Below are positions 48,231-61,258 of a stretch of 64,000 nucleotides of DNA, piece by piece. Positions within the stretch are counted from its first letter, which is position 1. Each line of letters opens with the position of its first letter. The position numbers and the translations under genes are program-made. The notes below the pieces were generated by a model. The model was given only the letters and a program-made list of their open reading frames with translations. It searched no databases and was not told the origin of the DNA. The stretch is from NCBI GenBank assembly GCA_033980235.1, contig CM067070.1, positions 23,152,699-23,216,698 of the forward strand. Reading direction: 5' to 3'. Origin of the DNA: Diadema setosum (taxonomy: Eukaryota; Echinodermata; Echinoidea; Diadematoida; Diadematidae).

Positions 48231-48769
48231 TGAGCGTGAGAGGGAAGTTTTAGAGGAGAGGAGGAAGAGAATTAGCAGATAAAGCAAAATTGAAGAATGA
48301 TAACGTGTATGAATGCAAATTAGGGTGATTTTTGTTGCTTTTCAAATTCAAGATTTTTTTTTTTTTTACTCAAGATATTTTGATCGAAAGATCATTTTAC
48401 TTTGTTATTACAAACGAAAACGTAGTCAGCAAAACATCAACAAAAAGTCCTGTCACCAAGCGTAGAGGTCTTAAGAGTAATCGGTGTATAAATGTCTTTG
48501 TCTCCGTGTGTCTGTGTGCACATGCGTATAGGTTGTATGACGTCATTGATCAGATGACCATCACGACAAAAAAACAAACAAACAAACCAAAGAATCTCTA
48601 TACACATAATCAGTCAATACAAAGTCGTGTATTATAGTGCATACAGTAAACAGCAAAATACACACGGATCACTGGCAGCTTTAACAGAATAGTTACCGTC
48701 TCTGTTTACGATATCAAACATTTCAATAGTATTACTAAAATTCAGTAAAGAAAATTCCAGCCTACATTT

Positions 48770-49322
48770 GCAAGTTGTCTGAAAAAGAGTAAATTTTCCT
48801 TAGCACAACAACGGAAATTATTAATTTTTCTTTTCTTTTCAAAATCGGATGTAAAATAAGGAACTTATGATATTTTGAAGCTTCGCTAATCAATTCAGTT
48901 TTCAGGAAACAGTTCTGGAACAGTCTATATGAATACACAAATAGTAGAGTGATGATGCCATACCCTCAATACTTGCCTATACAGTATTTTTCACATAAAA
49001 TTCTGAAATATCCGAATTTTCACTCAAACGCAATGAGGTCCAGTCTCAAATCCTGGTACCTGCATATCTAAGTGATCAATATTCTGAAGTTATTCAACTA
49101 AGAATGACGTCATTTTTACACTTTAACAACTTAAACATAGATTTTGGAAAATTGTGGGGTAATGTCATTATCAGCTTACTCGAATGTTCATATCAACTGT
49201 ACGAGAACGGTTCGTCAGAAATTAGCGAAACCTCACAAACTCGTAACTCCCTATTTTTTTTTTTATTTTACTACTACTTTCTAATCAGAATAACTTATAA
49301 CTAGATTGGAGTTCCTCTTTAA
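48770..49322. mobile_element. Degenerate fold-back element
   Basis: TTTTGAAGCTTCGCTAATCA and TTAGCGAAACCTCACAAAC are inverted, as are GAACAGTTCTGGAACAGT and ACTGTACGAGAACGGTTC. Related to the 13121 family. Boundaries are approximate. Confidence 0.55.
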
Positions 49323-49538
49323 ATATAATATCACAAGAGCAATGACGCGTACAGTCCAAGAAGTATTTATCAGAGACGAAGTTTATGTATAGATCTAAAA
49401 AAAATATAGGTTGCGAGAACAATAAGAGAATAGAACAATGTCCCATCAGTTTATCGAGTTCTATCGCATAGCCCTACATAATTTCGCCACCTATGAGTTA
49501 CCCAGTACAAAGAACATTTTACTTCCAGTTTTGCTCCC

Positions 49539-49540
<2 letters not shown>

Positions 49541-49595
<55 letters not shown>

Positions 49596-49679
49596 CTAAA
49601 AACACACATAATATATTATAAATATATATATATATATTATGTATCATATATATATATATATTATGTATCATATATATAT

Positions 49680-49728
<49 letters not shown>
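49541..49728. repeat. Compound (TA)n microsatellite
   Basis: Several long TA runs separated by TATATTATGTATCA units. Confidence 0.93.
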
Positions 49729-49734
<6 letters not shown>

Positions 49735-51364
49735 GAGAAAGAGAGTTTGTGAAAAGCTTTACATTTAAATGTGTGTCTCATGATGTAATGTTCGAGTGTC
49801 AAAGTGTGTATACAAAGACTAGGGCACTTCGTCTTTTTTGGCATGGTTTCCCGAAACCACACGAGACGTACACCTATAAGGCTTATAATTATATACCCAT
49901 TTCTAGATCCCTTCTCTATTAAATATTCATTCTGATCATAATGAAAAGGTTTTTATCAACGCACGAGGCATGTTACCTGTGTAATAGCGTACATCATTCA
50001 AAAGTTAACAAAAACCAAACAAGATACTGAGTGATGCGCGTCTCGCAAAAAAAAAAAAAAATAATAAGTAAACAACAACCCAAAATTATCATTTAAGTCG
50101 AAAGACCAACACAGATTTAACCAAAACATGCAGAATAGAATAATGTTTGGCAAGGCTAAAGTTCCTTTAACAGTTCCATGCTTGAAAGTAACATTAAAAT
50201 CAGTCTTACCAAACCAAAACAAACTTGAATCAAAATGTCAAATAGATACACATGCATAATAATGCGCAATCTATGATGTATTAGCATCGAAAACTTATTT
50301 TGACTTAGTCAAGTAAACAGATTGAGTAAATAATGACAGATGCATTTTATTTACTTGTTATAATCCTAATATACTCTAAGGAGGCCTTCCAGTCGTTTCA
50401 GATTACTTCTCTTACAGTGTAGCTTTGATGATAATGCTTTCATGAAGTAATATTCGGAGTACTTGTATCTACGTTCTGAGTTGTCATTGTGAAATCACTG
50501 AAACCCAAATTCATATTACAAACAGTAAAAAATGATTTCCCTATCAATTATGGGAAAAATGGCGACAAATCAAGCCATGCTAAAAATCAGTACACGCTAA
50601 AAATAATAGAGTCACATTTTCAACTCGCAGGTTGTGTGATCAAATTCAGCCACACGGGAAAAATGTTTCAAGAAGCGCTTGTTAAGTGCAGGACACATTG
50701 GCAAAGGTGAAACCTATCCAAGCTTTGTATCCTTCACGTATGAGCGATGATTTTCATTTTAATTCGACGGTTGGTGACGGATCAGGGCACACATCTTGAT
50801 GACGATTGATTTAAAACTGTTATTCGCAAGAGTTTCCCATACAATTTTGTTTTTGGGTCAATTAAAAAACAACGGACGATGATGAATGGGCCATATCCAC
50901 ATCCATGGCCACTCCAGAAATCTAAAAGACAAACTTAAATAATGATAAAAATTTTCGTTAAAAAAAAAACAACAACAACCAAGAGCACCACGACCTTTTG
51001 ATCAGTAATATGTGGTGGTAAGGGCATGATTGTGAAATATTGTAATTATAAAACTCTCAAAATGAAGAACACTGAGATATGGCAGGCCTATATAATTATG
51101 TTTAACAATGACAGTAAAGCATTTGCCAACGTATAGTGATTACCAGTGAGATGTGACAAATGCTTCACCATTAATGCTACAGTAAGTTATTGAGATTAGC
51201 ATATTATTGAATGAGATAATGATTGTGACTGTTATAATTTGCCTTCCTTCAAGGGCAAATTTTGCTTCGTGATTCTTCGGTCAAAACTAGGCACAATTCA
51301 CAACTGCATGCTGAATCGATTATTCTGAGAAGTTAAGTCTGTAAGTAAGTTCTTGATGTTTCCT

Positions 51365-52013
51365 TTAAACTTTCAACCTATGTTCATGCATCTCGTCATA
51401 ATACTTCATGACGCCCTCGGAGCACCTGATAACGTCAGGGGTCAGCTGACTTTGACCCGGGAACTTGCTCGGCGGCAGGAATTCGCTGCTCTTCATGGCG
51501 ACCCGATGGGCCTTCAGAAGACCCGTCACAAGGCTATCGCCCGCAGCCTTCCATGTCTTCAGCGAATCGGTGGAGGCGCTCCATTCTAGCAGTGACTCGT
51601 CGTACGGGAGCCCCACGGCCTTACAGTAAGCGCGTAGTGTCTCCGCTGGCTTGGTCAGAAGATCGTCTGTGTCAATGATAACGGGATCGCTGTCGACATT
51701 TTCTTTCACGTAGTTCCAGAGATCGTAGAGTTCCTTCATCCAGGCCCCGGATGTGAAAAACCTGTCGTCGCGCTCGACGTCGTACTTCTTTTCGTCGGCG
51801 GTCGTGTCGTCGAGAAAGGCCATCTCACAGTATTGTTTGTACGCAGCCCGTCGATACGAAGATATGTAGCGCACAGGATGTCGTATCAAGAAGGTGTGTT
51901 TAAAGCCATCGGGAAGGTAGTCAAAAAGGCCATCGGCGACTGCTAAGCCTATGTCCTTCACGATGACGTGCTTGCTTGTTGTCGATTCTAGCTGGCGCTT
52001 TACAACAGCGTAT
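51365..52013 (-). CDS. Sulfotransferase-like exon 2 (C-terminal domain)
   Basis: Entry in phase 2 behind the acceptor TTTTTACATTATAG; 216 codons to the stop at 51365-51367. It contains the strand VIVKDIG, the region FLIRHPVRYISSYRR, a helix-rich lid segment and a DPVIIDTDDLL strand followed by ETLRAYCKAVGLPYD. This order matches the second half of the sulfotransferase fold, in which a late strand precedes a C-terminal helix pair (here ending MHEHRLKV). Base composition is about 55 percent GC by eye, in contrast to the AT-rich flanks. Confidence 0.84.
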
Positions 52014-55000
52014 CTATAATGTAAAAACACAGAAAAATGGAAAATGAAAAAAAAAGGCATATAATACTTAAAACAGCCATAGGAAAAAAAAAAGACCTTT
52101 ACACAAGAGCCTGGCTTACAAACAAGTAAGTCTAATCAAATTGATAGATATAAATATAATGGCACTCCAAGACACTATGTTCTATCCACCTGCTGATTAT
52201 ACGTAATGCAAGTTACACGCATTTGTACTCCATCGAAAAACTTCAGACAAGCTTTTTGATCTGTCGCGAGGGACCTTTGTTATCTAAGTATGCACAAAAC
52301 TTGAATACCGGTTATTATTTTTTTTTCCGATTTTGGAAATGACTAAATAGGAAAAACTTTGCTTGGTTCCCCTAAATAATTCCGTAGAAGAATGCAAAAT
52401 GGATTAAGTGGAACGTATTCATTGATCATTATGGTCTCCTGATAAAGGTTCAAGGCATCTAATCATTTCCGGTACTCTGCGAGTCTGCACTACAGTATTC
52501 ATGTGTACATTCAGTTCCATGTTTGAATATTGACTTTTATGAATGGAGTAAGTTTAGAAAAAGCGACATACGTTGTATACACATTGGCATTGAGAACGAC
52601 ACATGATTACCAATTTAAAGGTCCAGTTTACTTTTGGGAGAAGTGATTTTAAAAGTGTTCAAGATATCACATTTGATGCACATGTGAAGGTCTGTTATAT
52701 CAAAAAGCATCCTACCATGTATCTTTTTTTTTTGCAATAAAGACTAAAATATAAGGAAATATCAGTGTTTTTCTCAATAAACCATAACTGTAGACTGTTT
52801 AGTCTGGAAACATCTTTAATATAATTATTATTCACATTTTTTGTGTATTTAACAATACTTAACATTGATTATATGGATTCAACTTTTTACTGTGGTTGTT
52901 TCTATCCCTAACTCACATTGTAGAACTATTTTAAAGCACTAATGCTAGGTTTTTGTTTCATCTGCAAATGGTAAATTATGCTTTTAACGGAAAATGCTCT
53001 TGCGAAATGGAAATAAGCCTACTGGCCACATTCACAAAGGAAGGTACCGTATTGTAGGTGCTGTTGTGCTGATGTTACCTCACAACACCCCATGGTTGCC
53101 ATAACTAAATTCGTCATCGGTAATTATACAGCATCTTATGACTTGTTGCAGCTCCCCCAACCCCTCCTAGAAAATCAATGACTGAAACTCTTGTACAGTT
53201 ACCAGTAGACGTTATCTTACAGTGAGATGTAGTGAGGATTTGTTAGCCAGCGAATTTGTAATCTTGTGAGAGAATGGCCTCGTTCTCTCATGAAAGTTGA
53301 ACTATGCCAATATATTTCGTAAAAATAAGACAAAATATGAAATCGGAGTTAGCAAAGCTTTTCCATTCATCCTTTACTTTTCAAACTTTCGTCTCCCTGC
53401 GAGATATTATTTTGGTTTTCTACCTTCTCTTTCTGCGAATGCAAATGATTTTTTTTTTTTTTTTTAATGAAGTGTGATTAGCATTACGTAGAGGAAATCT
53501 TCGCCCAGGTATAAGGAGGCAGCAACAGCAGCGCATCCAACATAATCAAATAAATCATATAATAGCTCTGAGATTGAAAGCGATGTCACGGCCATTGTAG
53601 CATACGAGTGACAAACTGGGCAAACTTTTGGCCGATCGTGACTCTCTTAGTGCTGGTATAGGTGGAACCACTTGCACACTGTCATGATGTGTCTGATCGG
53701 CTTATCAACTGCTTATAGTTTCGGCGTGTCTCCGACCGCGATCAATCTTATTTAATCTGGCTGACAAAAGGAGTCCTGTAATTAATCATTGATCGTGGCA
53801 TTATGTGTTGTATCATCAGGTTGCAGACTCTCTCTGAAAGACTTTCTCCGCACTCGTGACTGAAACTTTATAGACAAGTGCTCCTTAATTAAATAACAAG
53901 GTTAATGGGATGGTATAGTTTTGGTTGAGATGAGAGATTCAGATTCAGATTATTATTTTTTTTTTTCCAGAGATAAATTAGACATCCACTGATGAAATAT
54001 GAAAGAGCATGCAATTTTGACAGGAATTCAAAGTTTACTTGATAATAATTGGTTTTGAAATGGCTGAGATACAGTATCCAAAAACGAAGAGGCCCTAATA
54101 AAAGGTGGAACCCGTCTTTTATCATAGGACCACTTTGTTTTACATTGTTTTTGGATATCTCAGCCATTTCTAAACCAATTTTCATCTAATAAACTTCCTA
54201 TTTTCTATTAAATTTGTGTGCTCTTTGATATTTCTATATTTCGTGAGTGATTTTTAATTATCTCGCAAAAAGATTAAATCTAAATCTCTCACCTCAACCA
54301 AAATTCTACCATCTCTTTAATGCTTCGAAGTATCGAAGTATCGTATAGTTGAAATGCAATTCCAACATATAAAAAAAGTCTATGAAACTTGAAACACACT
54401 TGTCCCATTTTGCTGGCATGAAACTACAAAGAATTTTAATCCTTCGTTCCGTTGCGGCTGTAATAGATATGTCAATAATCTTAGCCAGTTTTCTGTGCTT
54501 TTATTTTTCCCCTACTTCGAGTTTTCATCACTTTGCTAGTTGATGGCGTTGTTATCAACTCCAATACACACAACAGATCTTCGAAGTGATGAGAATAATG
54601 TTGTCTTAACCCTAAGCATCCTAAATAATGGTATATTCCTTATGTACAGTCAAGATAAGGCACACCGTTTCCCGTAAGAAATTTGTTTAAACAAGTATTT
54701 GTATATCGTATTCAGTTTCTTTGCGTGACATACAGTCACATGAGTGAGAACCCTGTTCTTTCACTAGCTTGATTTTCTATGCAGAATAATCCCGGCAGAC
54801 GTATATTGTATAGCGAAAGGAAGCGCGCGGCATTATCAAAGATGAGTAGACAGCTCTTGAAGTAGAGGACGCATGGTCTGCGTTTAATCACCCTTCGTAA
54901 TCCTCCCATTCTGAAGAAGACATTTCCACTTTTAATACCTCTCTTCCCTGTTGTCACTGGCGACGGAACTAAACAAAGGAACGCGGAACCTAATCCAGCA

Positions 55001-55123
55001 GTATTCAGGGTAATCCAAGTGATAAGCTTCTTGCGAAGTAATGAATGTCGAGAAAACTATCCTATAATGACGCCAATGAATAAAGAAGTACATGTATGTG
55101 TGTATAATCATATGTGACAGTCA

Positions 55124-55170
<47 letters not shown>

Positions 55171-56804
55171 CTCAGCGTGTGTGTATGTGTGTGCTTGCCT
55201 GAGTGCTATGTGTGTACTGTATGTGTGTACTATTTGTGTACTGTATGTTGAAAAAAAAAATTAGCTGCAAGAGAGAAGACTACAGCTGCTTATTTTTGTT
55301 CACAATATTGTTAACATGAACCTGATATCGAATGAAATTGAAATGAAGAATATCGTAAAACAACAACAAAAAAAAAAAGAAAATGTGTGTGTATGTGTGT
55401 GTGTGGGGGGGGGGGGGGGTTCTAATCAAAGGTCACTTTCCCATATTGAGTAGGTAATCCAGGATAGCGAGGAAAAAGACAAGCGCTGATGAGGTTGCTC
55501 CATGTTTAAGAGGAAAAGAGTTAGCCATCCATATCCCCTTTCTTAAGACCCCATTTGATATGCTGGTGCGCATGCATTGATGCAGGGTAAATCCCTTTCT
55601 GTGAATGCCTATACGCCAAAACCAAAAACAGCGGATCATTCTAATCTCAGGGACGTTAATCTTGAGTACAAGTTAATACTAGTAACTTTGGCATTGACTA
55701 CTGAATAAAAACCTTGGGCCTAAACACCAAAGTGGAAATACATATCTGCAGAAGGCAGCGTCGCCCGTTCCACTTCACAGCTATAATATATCACACGGTT
55801 TGGGAATGTATTATGTCGTAACAATGGAAACAGATCAAAAGGTCGTCAATCTGAAAAGTTCGCCCGGAAAACTAACAGGCAGTCGACTGCCTGTAGTGCA
55901 TATAGAGCTACCAAGGACATCGATGACATTGTCAGCGGAGACTACATTATTTACAACTGTTACATTCACTGTGTCAAATGCCTATAATAGTATGCCTACC
56001 GATGTTGATTACTTTCGAGATTCAAGCTAGACCCTGTATGATTATGTAAAAGAGATAATTTACCCATACATCATATTCGTGATGGGCTGCATACTGCATT
56101 TTGAAGATTTAGAGAAGCTAGAGGAAGATTATAATGATAAATAATTATCATAATTTTTATACATAAGTGTTTTTAAGAGAGAGAATTAGAGGGTGGGGCA
56201 GAGGCGGAAGAGAAGAGGTGTCATCATGGCCTAATGGTATTGACAATAGGGATTTAAAGGGGTGGTACAGTTTCGGTTGAGGTTTGATTTGAGGTTTCCG
56301 ATGTTTTTTGACAATGTTTTTTTTTTTTTTTTTTTTTTTTTTTGATAATGGCAAACCTCTCATGAAATAAGAAAGAGCATAATAGTTTTAAGAGGAATTA
56401 AAAGTATATGTGATGAAAATTTGTTTTGAAATGCATGGTCGAGATATCCAAAGCAATGCGATCCTAATAAAAGGTGGGACCCTCCGTTCATTACATCACT
56501 TTGTTTAACTCTGTTTTTTTGGATATCTCAACCGTTTCAACATAATTTTTCATCAAATAAGCTTTGAATTCCTCTTAGAGCTGTATGCTCTGTAACATTC
56601 CATAAGTGGTTTCTTCATATCTCGCAAAAAGTTAAACGCTCATTCTCTTCTTCACCAATCTATATATACCATCCCTTTAAGGGAGAGGAAGATGGGGTGA
56701 CGGCCAACAAGCGAAGAGGGGTAATTAAAGCGTAATTGACAATAGGGCCTATAAATGTTGCAAAATAACGTTACGATTTGACTCGTCTGTTTGTTTATTC
56801 ATTT

Positions 56805-56851
<47 letters not shown>

Positions 56852-57398
56852 AGCACGAACAATCCATGATAACATCATCTTGGCAGCAGAGAAAATCACA
56901 TCATCACATCACATCTGATAGGACTGGTCCTGTAGAATTCCGGTCTCAACCGTAACAGAATTAACTTTAACTTCGATGCTTTACGTGCGTTGAGGAGCTG
57001 AGGTGTTGATTTTCTCTCCCCCCCCCCCCCCTCGATATCTATCCAACAAATTTTTGAAATAATTGATTGAGGAAGCTTCGACGACAATATTACAGTGTAA
57101 CTTACGGAAGACGCTCGGGTTCCAGCTTCTTTTCCTCCAAGATTTCGAGGAGATCGACCACCTTTTGAAAGGCCTTTTCGTGGCCGGCGAAGTCCAGGGG
57201 GAGCTCCTCGTTGAGGTTGGCCTTGTACTCGGCCCTGGCCGTGTAGCTGTAGAAGTATGGCTCGTACCACACCTCGGACTCCGGGATGGCGGTCAAACAC
57301 TTGGCGAGAGCTGTCGATCCGGCCCTCGGCACGCTCCAGAGCAAGACCCGGCAGCGTTCGGTGGGTTCGCTCGCGGCCGCTGCAGAATCGGAGGACAT
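51365..57398 (-). CDS. P-loop sulfotransferase-like protein, two-exon gene
   Basis: Two exons (57106-57398 and 51365-52013) join exactly in phase 2 (CC|A, proline) to give 942 nt and 313 residues. Residues 18-35 hold the P-loop SVPRAGSTALAKCL, the 5'-phosphosulfate-binding motif of PAPS-dependent sulfotransferases, followed by EVWYEPYF. Residues 139-150 hold FLIRHPVRYISS, which fits the 3'-phosphate-binding region (R then S). There is no signal peptide or membrane helix, so a cytosolic protein is expected. Close relatives in marine invertebrates are often labelled branched-chain aminotransferase-like because of fused homologues, but no aminotransferase domain is present here. The acceptor substrate cannot be read from sequence. 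The exons are clearly GC-richer than the flanks. The intron is 5.1 kb and carries two MITEs. Confidence 0.83.
52614..52989. repeat. Dispersed repeat GGTCCTGTTTACC family, copy 3
   Basis: Same shared blocks in the same orientation. Located in the sulfotransferase-like intron. Confidence 0.72.
53905..54320. mobile_element. TTAAAGGGATGG-family fold-back MITE
   Basis: Starts TTAATGGGATGGTATAG and ends CTACCATCTCTTTAA. It lies in the intron of the sulfotransferase-like gene. Confidence 0.75.
54321..56254 (-). other. Sulfotransferase-like intron, middle
   Basis: Noncoding with a GT microsatellite and a G13 run. The plus ORF at 55800-56030 has no recognisable domain. Confidence 0.5.
55129..55165. 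repeat. (GT)n microsatellite
   Basis: About 18 GT units. A related run is at 56810-56848, and a 13-base G run follows GT repeats at 55405-55419. Confidence 0.95.
56255..56681. mobile_element. TTAAAGGGATGG-family fold-back MITE
   Basis: Starts TTTAAAGGGGTGGTACAG and ends ACCATCCCTTTAA, with an oligo-T run of about 27 in the left arm. It lies in the sulfotransferase-like intron. Confidence 0.75.
57106..57398 (-). CDS. Sulfotransferase-like exon 1 (P-loop)
   Basis: Coding part of exon 1 from the ATG at 57396-57398 to the donor CC|GTAAGT. It carries an alanine- and serine-rich start (MSSDSAAAASEPTERCR), then the P-loop with SVPRAGST. An in-frame upstream ATG exists at 57447-57449, but the stretch between (CRFPLLKLLR) lacks family resemblance and contains a possible 3' splice site, so the shorter start is preferred. 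The C-terminal third is a charged helix-rich segment (LLEILEEKKLEPERL). Confidence 0.82.
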
Positions 57399-58909
57399 TC
57401 TTAAAAGTTTTAATAGGGGAAACCTGCAAACTTCTTCTTCTCCTTTCAATGTAAGGTTTAAAGGCTAACAAATTTGACAGAAACAAAAACGACAAAGTCT
57501 CATCTGTAGTGGTAAAAATACATGAAGGTTACCCAGATAAAAATACACGACGGCGTTGCGACTCTTTACAGCGGTACTGGTTGGGCTGCACCCGCGACGC
57601 ACACACACATACACACACATAAGTGATTTGGAAACCCCGAATGGGTTGCGAGAAACAAACGAACGTATATACTGCCAAGTCCCTCGTTAATGCTACTTCC
57701 TAATCACATTCCCCCTGTCAAATTTAATAGCGCGTTCGTAAACTTTGTTCAATGCGGTCACGAATGGCACATATGTGAACATCACTCGACGAACACAACG
57801 GCTGTCAATGTTGTGCTAAAATGTCTTTTAGAGGCAATTTGATAAGTTACGTCCTCGTTAACTTTTCAAGCTTTTCACATTTTGTTTCACGTTTGTTTCT
57901 GTTTTAAGTTTGTAAGGGGGTGGTATAGGGTACAGGGGTTGTGTGAGAAAGTGCTCGCCGTTGCGTCATTTGGCACCCCCCCCCCCCCGCAACGGAAAGA
58001 ATCTCTAAGGGAATTTTGGGAATTTGTAGATATTCTTGTGATTTATCTTCTTCTTCTTTTTTCAATATCCGTGTTTTTTATTTCATTGTCGTTTCTTTAA
58101 GAACCAAACAAAAGGGCAAATGCTTAACGGATTCGTTTCCACGTGTTCTGCAAAGGTGGAATAGAACATAATCACCATATCCAAAACATCCTGAAAATTA
58201 TGTAACAGCATTCCTTCGTCATTTTGTCCAAATCTGAGGCTAGGGGCAATGTCTTGTCGTTGTAAATATCTTATTGTTTTCATTATCCTTTTAGAACAAT
58301 GAAAAACTGACATAATTACGATCCAGATCAAGGCAAAGAGAGAGAGAGAAAAAAAAAATGAACCGCTTTTGTATTACAATGTAATAACAATGTGCTTATA
58401 AAGAATATACTCACAACTATAGAAAAATGACAATAGTACACAGGCATAAAAGATGCTTGCAACTATATGAACGGTGTTATTAAGATGTATCATGAAATTA
58501 TGTTTACATGAAATATTTTGTCCAAATGCGTCTCTAAAAGGTTCACTGTTGCCGAATCTTCAGCGATACAATATGACCTAAAGAATTAAAGAAGTCGCAT
58601 CGCATGCTGACGCGCCGTCCCCTTCTCCAACTCCCATTTCCGCGACAGATTAAGGGATTATACTTCTCACAGCGGTTACTCTTCCAACCAATAATACGAC
58701 GGCAAGGGGCGATTCGCCTCCTTCTAAACACAGGAAATTGCACTTAACGTCCCTCGCTGGGGAGTTCGTTGAACCTCGATCATGTGAGCATATTATGAGC
58801 AGTCATAATATTCTCGTCGACTCCACTCTATTGTTGTTTTTGTTGTTATAGTTGCAATTATTATCTTATCATCAATATTCATCATTATTATTTTCATATA
58901 TATATATAC
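57399..58909. other. Upstream of the sulfotransferase-like gene
   Basis: Should contain its promoter. A C13 run lies at 57976-57988. No coding signal on either strand. Confidence 0.45.
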
Positions 58910-59172
58910 TCTAAAAAAAAGAAGAGTAAAAATGTTCACTCTTGAAGCAGTGAATAACAGGAATAAGAGTGAGTTTTGAGTGAAATTGGAAGGAAGATTG
59001 AGCGAAAATATATATTTTCACTCAATTTGGAGTGATCCCTGAGGTCACTCCAAAATTAGTGAAAATGAACATTTTCATTCCAAAGTCACTCCAATTTCAC
59101 TCGAAACCCACTCTTTTCTGTTATTCACTCCTTCAAGAGTGAACATTTTCATTCTTCTCTCCTTAGAGAGTA
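58910..59172. mobile_element. ACTCTAAA fold-back MITE, 263 bp
   Basis: GTTCACTCTTGAAGCAGTGAATAACAG in the left arm is mirrored by CTGTTATTCACTCCTTCAAGAGTGAAC in the right arm. Ends are TACTCTAAAA and CTTAGAGAGTA. Confidence 0.78.
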
Positions 59173-59201
59173 AATATAGGATTATGTTTAGCTATTATAT
59201 T

Positions 59202-59434
59202 TAGGAAATATAAGGGATGCAATCAATAATTACTTTAATTCAGTATTATGTTATCTATGTCACTATATTATTTATTCAATGTTATACTTCCTCTGTTTAT
59301 GTATTATTGAAATGTGTATGTAGATGAATACCTGTAATATTTATGTAGGGTCCATCCTCGTTGTCAAACCATGTGTGAAAACTGAATTTCCTTATTGAAC
59401 AATAAATCAAATGAAATCAAATGAAATCAAATCA
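59202..59434 (+). mobile_element. 3' end of a LINE or SINE with (AAATC)n tail
   Basis: A noncoding AT-rich body ends AACAATAAATCAAATGAAATC, repeated, resembling the tail at 12806-12842. A similar tail with (GAATT) units ends another element near 16090-16145. Confidence 0.45.
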
Positions 59435-59873
59435 TTGTCATTATAATTATTGAGCACTTGTATAATTTCTCATCATTACATAGAGGATCGTTAGCTGGAT
59501 ACAATGAAGGATTGATACTGGCTAGTGAGGGGATCTCGTAAAAAAAAAAAAAAAAAAGAGATACAGGCTTCGAACATCCCTCTTCCAATAACGACCCCCT
59601 TGTCCCATTTAAGTATGGCAACCCTGCCAAAGTAGAGAAAACATTAAAGAGCTGACGTTGGTCGGAAAGATTATGGTCATTGATATTATGTTTATGATTA
59701 TGATTATGATTATGATTGTCATCAACATCATCACCATAATCATCACATACTGTTACTATTGTTGCTGTCAATATTATCATTACCAATGTGATTATCAATA
59801 AGTATAGTGTACAATAACATCGATTGTTTGCATTTTACAGTCTATGGCAGTGCTGTATTCTGTATCATTTTAA

Positions 59874-60650
59874 CCCTAAAAAGACTGGGCTATTTTGGTA
59901 GCTCGAAAGACTGGGGGGGGGGGCCTAAAGGGCCCCCCCCCCCTTAAGATCTCGGCCGTGGATCGCGCGATCGCCGCGGAAATTTGCACAATGGTAGTGT
60001 GCGATGTAATCTACAAGATCGTACATTCAAATTTTCCAAAATAGTCTTCTTTTATTTTATTTTGATTAATTATGCTAATTTATGCGAGAAATCAGACTTT
60101 TTTTATCTAAATTAGTAAATAAAGCTCCAAAAGTGCTCATTTTTGGTCTAGATATTCTTTGTAGCATTCTTAGCAAATGTACTTGAAAAAAAAAATCGGT
60201 ATCAAAATTGATTTCTTATTTATTTTATTGTTTTTTGAATTTCTTATGTATTTCCTTGTTTTTCTGACCTTTTGTTTTTGTTGTTTTTTTCAGCAAAATT
60301 TGTGGCAGACCCTTTTTGAAGCATAATACTACTAAAACAAATTGATTTTAGCCATTGAGAGTAAAAATAAGCATATTTATATGAACCATGTGATAAAACT
60401 CAATTTGTATTGACTTTGTACACAAAATCGCATTTTTGAGCCATTTTCGGTCTCACGTGCATGTGTACAAAAAGTTATGTAACTTCAGAACCGTACCCCC
60501 GGGCGTCACAAATTTGGTGTCAAAATGTGCGGGAAACTCGAAAGAAAAAAGTCACAGAGCATCGCGGCGAGAGCATTGCGTGTTGCTGAGTAATCGCGCG
60601 AAATGTCGAGGGGGGGGGGGCCTTTTAGGCCCCCCCCAGTCTTTTTAGGG
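59874..60650. mobile_element. piggyBac-like MITE, 777 bp
   Basis: TTAA at 59870-59873 and 60651-60654 flank perfect 16-bp inverted ends, CCCTAAAAAGACTGGG and its complement. A TTAA target and CCC-starting ends are diagnostic of piggyBac-type elements. Poly-G and poly-C runs lie just inside both ends. There is no transposase ORF, so it must be mobilised in trans. Confidence 0.82.
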
Positions 60651-61258
60651 TTAAGCTTTATATTCTTTTTTGCATACTAGTATCTACTCTCTCTTTTTTT
60701 TACAATTTGTTCTTTTCATTTGTTTTTATTTTTTCAAATGCGATTTTAGGGGATTTTTTTTTTTCTCATCAGGTGTGTCCCATGGATATTTCTGCATTTT
60801 CGGATGCATCTCGGAATCTCAAGAAAAAAAAATTACTTCATTGGCCTCCACAAAGCAAGTGCATATGTATTAGATATGGGAACAATAGTGACGTCGTTGA
60901 GGCAGTTCGCACGCAGATCTTCTTTCGATTGTCTCAAATCAATCGCGCTTATTACAGTTCATATTTTTTTAGTTTGTCTTTGATGGACATGTTGATAATG
61001 ATTGTCGTATTTTTGCAGAACATGATGGAGCAAGGGGATCACCACAAAATACAAAATTTAGACCGAAGACTATAGACATTAAATCGTTCGTGAAGCGACA
61101 GTCTTGATTATATCATACTACGTGTCCACGGTGTCTATAACGTATTGTCCTTTTGTTCGACAGAGCATGCAGAATATTGCATTGAAACTTGCAGAAACTG
61201 CTAGTTTCAAATCCTGTCATGCTATGTTCACCACGTGTTCACGAAAGAAAGAACAAAC

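Larger units (their letters stand above)
46402..51364. other. Mostly noncoding, between receptor and sulfotransferase genes
   Basis: Contains TA and CA microsatellites, a degenerate fold-back element (48770-49322) and a candidate plus-strand micro-exon (48180-48230). No other coding signal seen. The 3' untranslated region of the sulfotransferase-like gene lies below 51365. Confidence 0.5.

Noticed and set aside
55800..56030. 76-codon plus ORF
   Set aside because: No family resemblance and no splice or start context; kept as intron sequence.
56896..57495. 199-codon minus ORF over the sulfotransferase exon
   Set aside because: Out-of-frame shadow of exon 1; the real frame carries the P-loop.
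60707..61075. 122-codon plus ORF
   Set aside because: Low-complexity phenylalanine and serine start, no domain, overlaps another equally open frame.
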